A stretch of 64,000 nucleotides of DNA from contig JAJPJG010000055.1 of the NCBI GenBank assembly GCA_021324395.1, positions 39,338 through 103,337 of the forward strand. The letters are read 5' to 3'. Each line of letters opens with the position of its first letter. The first letter of the stretch is position 1. Below the pieces are notes generated by a model, which saw only the letters and a program-made list of their open reading frames with translations, was not told the DNA's origin and ran no database searches. A program made the translations under genes and the position numbers. Shown in pieces: positions 51,081-59,893 of this stretch. The stretch is from Spartobacteria bacterium (GTDB lineage: Bacteria; Verrucomicrobiota; Verrucomicrobiia; Chthoniobacterales; Chthoniobacteraceae).

Positions 51081-51316
51081 AAACTCTACTGGCTGGCTTT
51101 CATCAGTTGCTCGATGAATCGCTCAAGCTCGAGGACGAACAAAAGCGGCTTTCAAAAAAACTCCTGCGCATTCGCCGCGCGCAGCCGCAGAATCTGGCCA
51201 TGATCAAAAGCCAGATCCGCCGCGAGATCGCCACGGAGAAGGAACTCGACTCGGTGAATCGTAATCTTTTTTCCATCAACATCCGGCTCCGGAACTTTGC
51301 CCGCGCTTTCCGGTAA
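51077..51316 (+). CDS. small coiled-coil phage protein
   Basis: 79 residues, almost entirely coiled coil (QLLDESLKLEDEQKRLSKKL, then KSQIRREIATEKELDSVNRN) ending with a basic tail. Between the portal and MuF genes. Function unknown. Confidence 0.55.
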   Translation: MKTLLAGFHQLLDESLKLEDEQKRLSKKLLRIRRAQPQNLAMIKSQIRREIATEKELDSVNRNLFSINIRLRNFARAFR

Positions 51317-51329
51317 AGCGGCTTTTTCT

Positions 51330-52595
51330 ATGTTTGATTTCGAAAAACCGCAGCCGCTGGCCGACGCCGTCGCGCAGCTTTCACAAAAGACGCCGATCGG
51401 CTCGATGCTCCGCACCGCGGAATGGCAGCAAATGCCGGCGGCGTTGCGCGACCAGGCGTTTTTTTCCGCCGGCGTCGAGAGCGTGCGCGTGCTCCAGCGC
51501 GGGCAAAATGTGCTGCTCGATATTTTAAACCAGGCGCGCGACCCGGAAACCGGCGCCTACAAATTCGACCGCTCAAAATTCATCGCGGACCTGCAAAAGT
51601 TTTCGCTCGCGGAAGGACTCAAGCCGGCGGAACCGGAAAAGCAGGGCGGCCTTTTGGATCCGACCGCGGAGGCGCGGCTCGGGCTCATCTACGAAACACA
51701 GATCGGCCTCGCGCAAGGCAAAGCCTATTGGCTGCAGGGGCAGGATCCCGACATCCTTAACGCGTGGCCGGCGCAGGAGCTCGTGCGCGTGAAGGCCCGT
51801 AAAAAACCGCGCAACTGGAAGGAACGCTGGCGCGCAGCCGGCGGCGAATTTCACGGCGGCCGCATGATCGCGCTCAAGACCGATCCGATCTGGACGAAGA
51901 TCTCCCGTTTCGGCACGCCTTACCCGCCGTTCGATTTCAATTCCGGCATGGGCCTCGAGGAGATCGATCGCGAAGAAGCGGAAAAACTCGGCGTGTTGTT
52001 GCCGGGCGAAAAAATCAAACCGCACGTCGACAAGATCAACGACGAGCTCGCCGCGAGCGTCGCGAGCCTCGACGACAAAATGCGCCGCGCGTTGCTCGGC
52101 TTTTTCCAGCACGATCAAATCGACATCGACGGCGACACCGTGCGCTGGCGTCCGCTCGCCGAACAGGCCGCGCTCGCGGTCGAGGATTACACCGGCAGCG
52201 GTTTCCAGCAGATTAACGAAGAGCTGCGCGACGGCGACGAATCGCCGCGGGTGCAGCGCCGGCGCGACCGGCTCAACGATTTTCTCGACAAGCTGCCGGA
52301 TCACCAGGGCGAGGTTTACCGCGGCACCGACGACACCTACGACCTCAGCAAATATCGCGACAACGTCGGCGGCGAAATCACCGAGGACGCATTCACCTCG
52401 ACGTCCACGGATCCGGAGAAGGCGTTTAACGGACCGGTGCGCTACGTGATTTTTTCGAAGCACGGAAAATTTGTCGATCCCTATTCATCCGCCGAGGGCG
52501 AGGATGAAGTGCTCTTCAAGGCGGGGACCAAATTCAGAGTGCTTGATTTCGACGAGATCGGCGACGAGACTCATATTGTTCTCGACGAAATTTGA
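51330..52595 (+). CDS. MuF head protein fused to an ADP-ribosyltransferase domain
   Basis: 421 residues. The N-terminal two thirds is MuF/gp30-like, with the phage-typical FGTPYPPFDFNSGMGLEEIDREEAEKLGV (about 194-222). The C-terminus (about 320-421) reads as an ADP-ribosyltransferase of the R-S-E class: R331 in GEVYRGTDD, STS motif in DAFTSTSTDPEKAF (357-359), and E391-x-E393 in AEGEDEVLFKAGTKFRVLDF. Such MuF toxins are packaged with, and injected alongside, the DNA. Target unknown. Confidence 0.85.
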   Translation: MFDFEKPQPLADAVAQLSQKTPIGSMLRTAEWQQMPAALRDQAFFSAGVESVRVLQRGQNVLLDILNQARDPETGAYKFDRSKFIADLQKFSLAEGLKPAEPEKQGGLLDPTAEARLGLIYETQIGLAQGKAYWLQGQDPDILNAWPAQELVRVKARKKPRNWKERWRAAGGEFHGGRMIALKTDPIWTKISRFGTPYPPFDFNSGMGLEEIDREEAEKLGVLLPGEKIKPHVDKINDELAASVASLDDKMRRALLGFFQHDQIDIDGDTVRWRPLAEQAALAVEDYTGSGFQQINEELRDGDESPRVQRRRDRLNDFLDKLPDHQGEVYRGTDDTYDLSKYRDNVGGEITEDAFTSTSTDPEKAFNGPVRYVIFSKHGKFVDPYSSAEGEDEVLFKAGTKFRVLDFDEIGDETHIVLDEI

Positions 52596-52774
52596 TGCAA
52601 ACCGCCACCGACAAACAACGCGCCCGCGAAGCCTTCGCGCGAGCTGATCAAAAGCTCGCGGATGCACGCGCCGCGGAAGCAGCGATGTCGCCGGCGGAAC
52701 GCGCGCAGCTCGAGCGGCAGCGCGAGCACCTGCAGCAGAAATTCAACTCGTCGCTGAAACCACTCGCGCGCTAA
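52595..52774 (+). CDS. small helical phage protein
   Basis: 59 residues, highly charged and helical (KQRAREAFARADQKLADARAAEAA, then RAQLERQREHLQQKF). An upstream TTG at 52592 overlapping the MuF stop is also in frame. If the MuF C-terminus is toxic, this adjacent small gene is a candidate for a partner or immunity role, but its sequence does not prove it. Confidence 0.5.
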   Translation: MQTATDKQRAREAFARADQKLADARAAEAAMSPAERAQLERQREHLQQKFNSSLKPLAR

Positions 52775-52780
52775 AGCGCA

Positions 52781-53359
52781 ATGATCAAAGGCACGCTCCA
52801 GATCGATGCGCCCGCCGGCGCGCGCTTAAAGGAAATCGCCGCGCAGCTCGCGAATCCCGTCGCACTTTACAAGGACACCGGCAGACGTGTTACAGAGGAT
52901 CTGCGGAAGCATTTCAAGGACCTTGACGCGAAGCAGCCAAACGTGCTCGGCGGCAAGCGCACTCATTTTTGGCTCGATGTCCGCAACGCCACGCAAAACC
53001 CGGTGGTCGATCCCGCCGGCGCGACGGTGACGATCGCGCACCTCGCCTTTGCGCAAAAACTTTTCGGCGGTCCGCTCGTGCCGAAGAACGCGAACTGGCT
53101 CACGATCCCGATCGACCCGCGCGCACACGGACGGCGCGTTTCCGTGTTCGAGCAGGAAACCGGCATCAAGCTTTTCCGTCCGCGCGGATTGAAAATTCTC
53201 GCTTACTCGGAGCACGGAAAACTCGTGCCCGTTTATGCGCTGAGCAAACACATCGACCAGGATCCCGAGCCGCTCGCGCTGCCGCCGGCCGCACAGTTGA
53301 GCGCCGGCGTGATGGACACCGCGGAGAAGCATCTCGCGCGGACGTTAAATAATCAATAA
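52781..53359 (+). CDS. phage virion morphogenesis protein (Mu gpG-like)
   Basis: 192 residues. The pattern VALYKDTGRRVTEDLRKHFKDLDA followed by HFWLDVRNATQNP, ATVTIAHLAFAQKLFGG and PRGLKILAYSEHG resembles the gpG/DUF6441 group of tail-head joining or tail completion proteins. Follows MuF as in Mu-like phages. Confidence 0.72.
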   Translation: MIKGTLQIDAPAGARLKEIAAQLANPVALYKDTGRRVTEDLRKHFKDLDAKQPNVLGGKRTHFWLDVRNATQNPVVDPAGATVTIAHLAFAQKLFGGPLVPKNANWLTIPIDPRAHGRRVSVFEQETGIKLFRPRGLKILAYSEHGKLVPVYALSKHIDQDPEPLALPPAAQLSAGVMDTAEKHLARTLNNQ

Positions 53360-53460
53360 CCCGCCGCAAAGGCACGCGCAGCGCGGGAAAAATCGAAATA
53401 AAATCGATTTAAAATCGGTCGCGATTCACGCGGTGTAAACATTCCGTGGATGGTGTGGGT

Positions 53461-53473
53461 GGTGTGGTTGGTG
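53461..53473 (+). promoter_or_regulatory. second copy of GGTGTGGTTGGTG
   Basis: Identical to 44371-44383, in the 184-bp gap before the scaffold/capsid module. An AT-rich stretch (53390-53425, with ATCGATTTAAAATCG) just upstream could contain a promoter. No other gene seen in this gap. Confidence 0.5.
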
Positions 53474-53543
53474 ATCTATCCGGGGGCGTGGAACGCATCT
53501 AGTTTCGCCGCCAATGTTGCGAACACTTCGCCCTTTCGACTCC

Positions 53544-54209
53544 ATGATCTTCCTCGCCGCTGCTGATGACGCGGCGGCCGCTACCGCCAATGCCGCGGAG
53601 GAAACGACGGAGCTCGATTACAAGGCGCAGCTTTGCGCGTTGCTCGGGCTCGACCCGGCGACGGCGACAGACGCGGAGATCACCGCGAAAATTCCGGAAG
53701 TCCAGGGCGTGCTCGGCGGAGTGAGCGAACTGCAGACGAAAGCTTCGACCGCGGATCAACTGCAGGCGCAGCTCGACGAGATCAACCGCAAATACCAGGA
53801 ACTCGCCGACGAGCAGCAGCGCATCTACCGGCAAAAGCAGGAAGCCGATGCCGATGAAATTTTGAAAGTTTACGAGGGCGCGTTTAGTGACGACGCCTCG
53901 AAAGCCGCGATCCGCAACATCCTGCTCAATGACAAGGAGGCCGGCATCGCGATCCTCAACGGCTTGAAAAAGCCGGAGGCAGACGCCGCGGGGCAAGGCA
54001 AAGCGGAGAAGAAGACGCCACCCGAGGCGATGCACGATCCCTCGAAGAAAAAAGGCGCGGGCGAGCCAAAACTCACGGACGAGGAAATGGCGGTCAAGGT
54101 CTCGAAGCGCGCGAAGGAGCTGCAGGCGGAGGCGGAGAAAAAAGGCGGCAAACTCACTTTCCAGGAAGCCTGGTCGCAGGCCGAAAAAGAAATCAAAACC
54201 ACCAAATAA
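53544..54209 (+). CDS. phage scaffold-like protein
   Basis: 221 residues, acidic and helical: YKAQLCALLGLDPATATDAEI then QLDEINRKYQELADEQQRIY coiled coil and KEAGIAILNG, ending lysine-rich KEIKTTK. In Mu the scaffold is the C-terminal part of a protease (I/Z genes). Here no serine-protease domain is visible, so only the scaffold is encoded. ATG at 53514 is an alternative start. Confidence 0.65.
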   Translation: MIFLAAADDAAAATANAAEETTELDYKAQLCALLGLDPATATDAEITAKIPEVQGVLGGVSELQTKASTADQLQAQLDEINRKYQELADEQQRIYRQKQEADADEILKVYEGAFSDDASKAAIRNILLNDKEAGIAILNGLKKPEADAAGQGKAEKKTPPEAMHDPSKKKGAGEPKLTDEEMAVKVSKRAKELQAEAEKKGGKLTFQEAWSQAEKEIKTTK

Positions 54210-54215
54210 AATCGC

Positions 54216-54647
54216 ATGTTAAAAACCCAATCCAACACACAACGTGGCCCGCTCAATTTCGCGATGGCCGCGGACCTCACCGGGCTTGACGGCCGGCTGC
54301 TCAAGCTCACTCACAACGGCGATGGCCTGACACAAGTCGCGCTGCCCGCCGCCGTCAATGACATCACACTTTTCGTGCTCGACGATGCCGGCGTCGGCAA
54401 AGCGATCCCGCTCGATCCCGCGCAAAACACGCGCGTGCGAGCGAAGGGCGCAGGCAATGCCGGCGACGTTCTCGTCCTTTCCGATCCCGCCGCGGCCGCC
54501 GGCGCCCATGCCGGCAAAGCCGAGGCGATCGGTGCAACCGCCGGCGTCTATTTCTCGCCCGGCATCGCCGAGGAAAAATTTGTCGACGGGCAGCTCGTGT
54601 TGATCCGCCCGTTCCCGCGCCTGGTCACAGTCGAGGCGCAGGCTTAA
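54216..54647 (+). CDS. head decoration-like protein
   Basis: 143 residues, beta-rich and Ala/Asp-rich: GPLNFAMAADLTGLDGRLLKLT, IPLDPAQNTRVRAKGAGNAGD, VLVLSDPAAAAGAHAG. It resembles capsid decoration or DUF2190-like proteins by size, composition and position between scaffold and major capsid genes. 6-bp gap from the scaffold gene. Confidence 0.6.
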   Translation: MLKTQSNTQRGPLNFAMAADLTGLDGRLLKLTHNGDGLTQVALPAAVNDITLFVLDDAGVGKAIPLDPAQNTRVRAKGAGNAGDVLVLSDPAAAAGAHAGKAEAIGATAGVYFSPGIAEEKFVDGQLVLIRPFPRLVTVEAQA

Positions 54648-54688
54648 TCCGAAAAACGCTCACCCAAAAAAACAGACACATCCATAAA

Positions 54689-55237
54689 ATGAAAAAAATC
54701 ATTCTCGCACTTCTCGCCGTCGCGGCCTTTGCCGCGGCGCCACAGCCGGTCGCGCACGCGCAAGTCGCGGGCGACGTCCTCGAGCTCATCCGCACCGGAA
54801 CCAACGCCGTCAAGCTTCCGCCTATCACCGGCGCGCAGTGGGTCGCAGTCCCGACCGCAAACAACGCGCTCGTGTTCACCAGCGGCAGCGGCACGATCAC
54901 GATCGGCACCACCGCCCCGAGCGGCCTCACGCTTCCCGGCGAAACGCTGAGCGGCGCGACCACGATCAGCGGCACCGCCACTGTCACCGGTGTGATCAAG
55001 ACCGGCACAGCCGGCACCGGCTACAGCCTCACGCGCAGCGGCACGGCGACACTCTCCGGAGGCACTGTCACGGTCACCGATGCGAACGTCGGCGCGGGCG
55101 CGATCTTCTCGCTCACACCGGTCGGCGTCACGAACGCCGGCAATCTCGGCGTGACCATCAGCGCCGGCACCAGCTTTACGATCGCCTCGACCAGCGGCTC
55201 CGACGCCCGCGTCGTGCAATGGCGTTACTCGCAGTAG
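54689..55237 (+). CDS. beta-rich virion protein with signal peptide
   Basis: 182 residues. The N-terminus KKIILALLAVAAFAAAPQPVAHA-Q is a textbook Sec signal peptide. The mature part is Thr/Ser/Gly-rich beta structure (SGTATVTGVIKTGTAGTGYS), ending GTSFTIASTSGSDARVVQW, a motif common in phage fibre and decoration proteins. A signal peptide is unexpected in a capsid-module protein. ATG supported by position, but the ribosome site is weak. Confidence 0.65.
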   Translation: MKKIILALLAVAAFAAAPQPVAHAQVAGDVLELIRTGTNAVKLPPITGAQWVAVPTANNALVFTSGSGTITIGTTAPSGLTLPGETLSGATTISGTATVTGVIKTGTAGTGYSLTRSGTATLSGGTVTVTDANVGAGAIFSLTPVGVTNAGNLGVTISAGTSFTIASTSGSDARVVQWRYSQ

Positions 55238-55302
55238 TCAAGCCGTCCTCAAAAAACACTCTGTAAAACAGACACACACCAAAAATCCAGCAGCTCAAAA
55301 AT

Positions 55303-56364
55303 ATGAAATTCACCCTGATTCAAATCCTTTTAGCCGTCGCCGCTCTCTGCCGCTCGCTGTGGCAGGCGCTCGGCGCCCTCATCTTTCGCGGCATGGTCCG
55401 CAACGGTTTCGTGATATGCGCGACCAGCGAGGAACTCGCCGCCGTCGCCTCTTCGCCGATGCTGCGCGACTACGCGCAAGGCGCCGCGCAGGACGCGACG
55501 AAAATGCTCGAGGTCGCAAGCTTCCTCGCGCCGAATGTGCCGGTCGGCACCGGCGTTGGTCGTTACAAAAAATACGACCAGAAAAACCGTTTTCGCATTC
55601 CGCGCACCGTCCGCGCCTTTGGCGGCGAGGCGACGAAGATCGGCTTCAGCGCGAGTGACGCGCTTTACCAGGCGACGCCGCACGCGCTCGATTTCCCGAT
55701 CGACAATTTGCTCGCGGTCGAATCCGAGGATCTCGAGAACATCGCGAAGGAAGCCGCGGACATGACCGCGGAAGTCGGCGCGCTCTCATGGGAAAAAGAA
55801 GTCGTCGACGCTGCGCTCGGCGCACTCGGTGCAGGCACCGCCGCGGCCTGGACTGACAACGTCGACCCGATCAAGTTTCTCGACGAGGCGATCCTCAATG
55901 TGCTCAAGGCGGCGAAGAGCGGCTCGATGATGAACATCCGGATTTTGTTCGGCGCGACCGCCTGGCTGATTTTCAAGAATCATCCGCTGGTGACGAAGAA
56001 GTTCATCAGCAACCCGAAGGGCGGCACAAACCCGCAGGTCTCGCTCGACATGGCGAGCTCGCTCCTGCTCACCGAGCCGGAGTGCAAGACCACCTACAGC
56101 GTTTATGACGACGCCGCGGAGGGCCTCGATGAGGACATCAATTTCGTGCTCGACTCGAACGTGATCGTTTTCGCCGGCAAGCCGAACCCGACGCGGCTGG
56201 ACCCGAGCTTCATGAAGACGTTTGCGCCCCGCGGCCGCTTCATGGTGCCCGGCAGTTATCCGACCACCGACCAGCGCGGCAATGTCATCAAGTTCGACTG
56301 GTATGCCGTGCCGGAAGTGACGAACTCCGCCGCCGGAAAACTTTACAACGTCACCGACGCTTAG
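55303..56364 (+). CDS. major capsid protein
   Basis: 353 residues. Conserved blocks of Mu-like major head proteins include VGRYKKYDQKNRFRIPRTVRAFG, DFPIDNLLAVESEDLENIAKEAADMTAEVGALSWEKEVVDAAL, and FGATAWLIFKNHPLVTKKF. It lies after the scaffold and decoration genes. The N-terminus is unusual: MKFTLIQILLAVAALCRSLW forms a hydrophobic, signal-like segment before the conserved part (from about residue 37), possibly a removable prodomain. Confidence 0.85.
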   Translation: MKFTLIQILLAVAALCRSLWQALGALIFRGMVRNGFVICATSEELAAVASSPMLRDYAQGAAQDATKMLEVASFLAPNVPVGTGVGRYKKYDQKNRFRIPRTVRAFGGEATKIGFSASDALYQATPHALDFPIDNLLAVESEDLENIAKEAADMTAEVGALSWEKEVVDAALGALGAGTAAAWTDNVDPIKFLDEAILNVLKAAKSGSMMNIRILFGATAWLIFKNHPLVTKKFISNPKGGTNPQVSLDMASSLLLTEPECKTTYSVYDDAAEGLDEDINFVLDSNVIVFAGKPNPTRLDPSFMKTFAPRGRFMVPGSYPTTDQRGNVIKFDWYAVPEVTNSAAGKLYNVTDA

Positions 56365-56460
56365 TCGCTGCCGCCGTTCTTTGACAGTCTTCGTCATGTG
56401 AGGGGAACAGCGCGCCGGGTGCCGCAAGTCGCCCGTCGCGCTCCCTCTTGTTAAACAGCC

Positions 56461-56886
56461 ATGTGGATCACGCTTCTCACTTCCGACATCGGTATCAGTG
56501 CCGAGGAAGAGCAGCTCGTCCTCGCGAATGTCGCCAACGCGCAATCGCTCGAGGCGATTTGCGCGAGTGTCACCAATGAGGTGCGCGGCTATGTCGCCGC
56601 GCAAAATCCGCTCGGTCCCGAGGGCACCATCCCAAGCGAGCTCAAACCCGCCGCGGCCGCGATCGCGCGGCTGAACTTCCTCGAGCAAATCCCGAGCAAG
56701 CGGCTGATCACACCGCAGCGGGAGAAAGCCGCGGAGAACGCGCTCGCGCTGTTGCGCGATGTGGCAAAAGGCAATTTTCGAATCGTGCCCGATGCCGCGC
56801 CGGCCGCCGATCAGCCAGCGACACCGAGCCCGAGCATTAGCGGACGCCAGCGGCGCGACCAGCGCTGTGAGCAGGATGGATTATGA
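56461..56886 (+). CDS. DUF1320-like phage protein (Mu gp36-like)
   Basis: 141 residues: WITLLTSDIGISAEEEQLVL and SVTNEVRGYVAAQNP followed by ELKPAAAAIARLNFLEQIPSK match the gp36-like layout (helix-rich head-tail connector). A Pro/Gln-rich C-terminal tail is extra. ATGA overlap with the gp37-like gene. Confidence 0.75.
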   Translation: MWITLLTSDIGISAEEEQLVLANVANAQSLEAICASVTNEVRGYVAAQNPLGPEGTIPSELKPAAAAIARLNFLEQIPSKRLITPQREKAAENALALLRDVAKGNFRIVPDAAPAADQPATPSPSISGRQRRDQRCEQDGL

Positions 56887-57374
56887 GCGACACGCTTTGC
56901 GAGATCGAGGTGTTGCGCGAGTCGATCGCCGAGCGGCTTTCTGGTCTTGCCGATTTTAACGGCATCGATGTGCTGACACGCAAAGTCGGCAATCTGCAAA
57001 ACGCGATCGTGACCAATCTCGCGCAGTTGAAAGGCGTGTGCGTCGTCGTGTTCATCCCGTCCGCGATCCCGAAAGCCTACCAGACGACGCGGCCTTTTCT
57101 CGACCCGGTGAAAGTGGTGGTCCGCACGATCGAGGACACGTTGTTTAACAAGACTGGAAAGAGCGCATGCCTGCTCGCCACGCGCGCGCAAGCCGCCCTG
57201 CAGCTCTGGAAACCGCCACACAGTTTTTGCCATCAGCTCGTGCCCGATGAGGGCGGGATGATGGAACTGAATCTGGTCGGCAAAATCGACGAAGAATCCG
57301 CCGACAAGGAAGGCAACTACAGCGGATGGGACGTGCACTTTACCACCAAGCTGGCGATCCAGCCGGCGCAATAA
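56883..57374 (+). CDS. DUF1834-like tail completion protein (Mu gp37-like)
   Basis: 163 residues. The N-terminal helix-strand pattern LRESIAERLSGLADFNGIDV, then VVVFIPSAIPKAYQTTRPFLDPVKVVVRTIEDTLF, fits tail terminator/completion proteins that follow gp36. ATGA overlap upstream. Confidence 0.72.
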   Translation: MSDTLCEIEVLRESIAERLSGLADFNGIDVLTRKVGNLQNAIVTNLAQLKGVCVVVFIPSAIPKAYQTTRPFLDPVKVVVRTIEDTLFNKTGKSACLLATRAQAALQLWKPPHSFCHQLVPDEGGMMELNLVGKIDEESADKEGNYSGWDVHFTTKLAIQPAQ

Positions 57375-57396
57375 ACCGCAGTTTAAACAAACAAAT

Positions 57397-57627
57397 ATGG
57401 CCGAAACAAAACCACCCACCACCGAGGAAATCGTCGCGCGTGAAACGAAGATTCACGAGCTCGCCTCGAAACTGCACGACGCCGCCTTCAACGATCCGGA
57501 ATTGAAGAAAAAGCCGAGCTGGAGGGAATCGCTCGAGGCAGCCGAGAAACAAATCGCCGCGGATGAGAAAAAATCCGCCGCGCCCGCGACGCCGAAACCG
57601 GCTGTCCCGACAACCGTTCAACACTAA
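57397..57627 (+). CDS. small helical tail-module protein
   Basis: 76 residues, helical and charged (EIVARETKIHELASKLHDAAFN) ending Pro/Ala-rich. Lies between the gp37-like gene and the tube candidate. Function unknown. Confidence 0.55.
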   Translation: MAETKPPTTEEIVARETKIHELASKLHDAAFNDPELKKKPSWRESLEAAEKQIAADEKKSAAPATPKPAVPTTVQH

Positions 57628-57630
57628 TTT

Positions 57631-58596
57631 ATGGACCGAGCACTTTTACCAGGCGGACCCGCCACACTCACGCACGACGGCATCACCCTCCAAATGGAGG
57701 AGGACTGGACCGCACCCGATGAGCCGACGCAATTTCAGATCAAGACCAACCTGCAGGGCCCGGTGGACGAGCGCGCAGAGGATCTGATCGGCAGGATCAA
57801 TTTCAAGCCGCTCGCGTTCGGCGCATCGATCGCGACGCTCTTTACGAAACTGTTTCCCTACACGCCGTCGATGATCGGCTCGCTCATTTTCCCGAGCACC
57901 GACAAGACGGCCGTGATCCAGACGATGACCGGTGGGACCAACGACGCCGGGCAATCGATCACCTACTCGGCGGCGCGCCTGACGAAGATGCCGTCAATTA
58001 CCTTCGCGCCGAACAAAACCATGTTCGGTCCCGCGGAGATCACGTGCCTGGTCAAGAACGGCGCGAGCGGTGGCACTGCCGGCGACTTTTTTACGGTCGC
58101 AGACTCCGCCTACTCCGAGCCGGCACTCAGTCCGCTCGACATCCTCACGGACCGTTACACGCTCGCCTGGGGCTCGGCGCCGGCGGCTCCGTTCGATGTC
58201 ATCGAGACGGACGATAGCGGCATCGTCTTCGAGCCGCAGGTTTCGCTCGAGCCGGTAAAAACCAGCCGCGGTGGCACGGTGAATTTCCGGATCACTGATG
58301 TCACGGCGACGATCAAGTTTCGCCCGCTCAACCTCACGATCGCGAACTATCGCACGATGTTCCCGATGGAAGGCGCGAGCGTGGTCCGCGGCAAATCGCT
58401 GAGCGGCCGCGGTGATCAACTCACCGTCACCGGCAGTGCCGCCGGCATGCCGAAACTCACGATTCCGCTCGCCGCGCCGACAAAGGGCGGCCTTGCATTC
58501 GGCAAGGATGGTCGCATTACCGAGGTCACTTTAATGGCGCTGCGCAAAAGCTCTTCAGGCACCCTGCAGAGCCTCTTCACGCTCGCGACTGTTTAA
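57631..58596 (+). CDS. candidate major tail tube protein
   Basis: 321 residues, beta-sandwich pattern (FQIKTNLQGPVDERAEDLIGRI, GTVNFRITDVTATIKFRPLNLTIANYRTMFP, TKGGLAFGKDGRITEVTLMAL). Large beta proteins at this position are usually tail tubes of non-contractile phages; no contractile sheath (about 450-500 residues, typical motifs) is encoded between gp37 and the tape measure. Assigned by position and composition. Confidence 0.55.
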   Translation: MDRALLPGGPATLTHDGITLQMEEDWTAPDEPTQFQIKTNLQGPVDERAEDLIGRINFKPLAFGASIATLFTKLFPYTPSMIGSLIFPSTDKTAVIQTMTGGTNDAGQSITYSAARLTKMPSITFAPNKTMFGPAEITCLVKNGASGGTAGDFFTVADSAYSEPALSPLDILTDRYTLAWGSAPAAPFDVIETDDSGIVFEPQVSLEPVKTSRGGTVNFRITDVTATIKFRPLNLTIANYRTMFPMEGASVVRGKSLSGRGDQLTVTGSAAGMPKLTIPLAAPTKGGLAFGKDGRITEVTLMALRKSSSGTLQSLFTLATV

Positions 58597-58611
58597 CACC
58601 GCGTGCCGTGA

Positions 58612-59019
58612 ATGAAGATCGTCCTCAACGGCGTCCAGCTCACCGGCGACAAGCCGGAGGAGCAGCCCGGCGACTTTCGCCTCAACGGGCGCTCGGAGGT
58701 CGAGATCTCGCGGGCGATTCGCAGCGCGGAGGCGGTGCCGACGCTCTCGCAGAACCAGGCGAACACGATCAGCTTTTCCATCTCGCGCGAGCATGCAAAC
58801 ACTGGCGCGGCGGAGCTGTTTATTTTTCAGCACTTGATTGCGATCGTAAATCAAATCGGCCGGCTCGAGCTCACATGCTCGGATCCGGACGGCGGCACCA
58901 CCGGCGTCGTTTATTTCACGGCCGTCGCGCTTTCGAGTTGGAACATGACGTTCTCCGGAGCCAGCACGGTGATCAGTTATCAACTCACCGCCGGGCAGGC
59001 GAATTTGCAGGTCAACTGA
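58612..59019 (+). CDS. tail-module protein of unknown function
   Basis: 135 residues, beta-rich (GVQLTGDKPEEQPGDFRLNG, ANTISFSISREHANTGAAELF, NMTFSGASTVISYQLTAGQ). Separated by 1 bp from the following gene. Possibly a second tube-type or tail-tip component. Confidence 0.5.
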   Translation: MKIVLNGVQLTGDKPEEQPGDFRLNGRSEVEISRAIRSAEAVPTLSQNQANTISFSISREHANTGAAELFIFQHLIAIVNQIGRLELTCSDPDGGTTGVVYFTAVALSSWNMTFSGASTVISYQLTAGQANLQVN

Positions 59020-59020
59020 T

Positions 59021-59893
59021 ATGAGCCAGCTCACCGCTTCCATCGTCCGGATCGCCTGTAACCAAAGCTCGCGCGACGCCGTCATCAACAAGCTGAGCGG
59101 CACTGCGCTGAGTTTGTGGAAAAGCGCTGCACTTTCCGTGCAGTGTGCGGTGTTCAAGGCGGACCCGTCGAAGTCGGCAAATTTCATCGACGACATTTCG
59201 AATGTCGTGAGCGCGGAAATCATCGGCCGCGAAGAAAGCGCGAGCGGCACGGTAAAACTCAACCAGGTCGTTGTGGCCGCGGCGATGAATGGCGCGCTTA
59301 CCTTTGACCAATGGTCCGCGGACACCGCACAGCATTTCTCGTTTCATTTCAGTAACGACGACATGAATTTTGCGCTCGCGGCCAACAAGTCGCTTTACCT
59401 CGCGATCGCGCTGCAGCTCGGCGACGGCAGCGAGGTGCCGATCGCAACCGGCAACGCGGCATTCAAGGATCCCGGCATCGGCGACGCGGGCGATCCGGAG
59501 GCGCCCGATTACACGAGCTATTCCAAGCTCGAGTCCGATGCGCGCTTCATCCAGCGCGACTATGTGCCGCTGGTGTTTTTCGGCGACGCGGTCGCGAACC
59601 AGGTGTTCGATTTCTTTAAAGCAAAAGTCGGCATCGCGATTTACGGCGTCGAGCTCTCGGCGCAGATCGCGCCAGTCGGATCCAATCTCACGCTTTGCCT
59701 GGTCGACGGCGCGAATGCGGAGATCGCCGGCACGACTGCGACACTCACCGCCGGCAACAAGGACCAGGAAACCATTTTCGGCGCGCCGATCGCGCTCGCC
59801 GCCGCCGGCATCGTCCGCGCGAAAATCAAGACCATCGGCAGCGGCACGGCCGGCGGCTACCTCAACGCAAAATTGATCACCGCACCCGCATGA
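59021..59893 (+). CDS. tail-module beta-rich protein
   Basis: 290 residues: SSRDAVINKLSGTALSLWKS at the N-terminus, then repeated beta stretches (GTVKLNQVVVAAAMNGAL, NLTLCLVDGANAEIAGTTAT). It has no signal peptide. The stop overlaps the next start by ATGA. May be a fibre-connector or tail-tip protein. Confidence 0.5.
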   Translation: MSQLTASIVRIACNQSSRDAVINKLSGTALSLWKSAALSVQCAVFKADPSKSANFIDDISNVVSAEIIGREESASGTVKLNQVVVAAAMNGALTFDQWSADTAQHFSFHFSNDDMNFALAANKSLYLAIALQLGDGSEVPIATGNAAFKDPGIGDAGDPEAPDYTSYSKLESDARFIQRDYVPLVFFGDAVANQVFDFFKAKVGIAIYGVELSAQIAPVGSNLTLCLVDGANAEIAGTTATLTAGNKDQETIFGAPIALAAAGIVRAKIKTIGSGTAGGYLNAKLITAPA

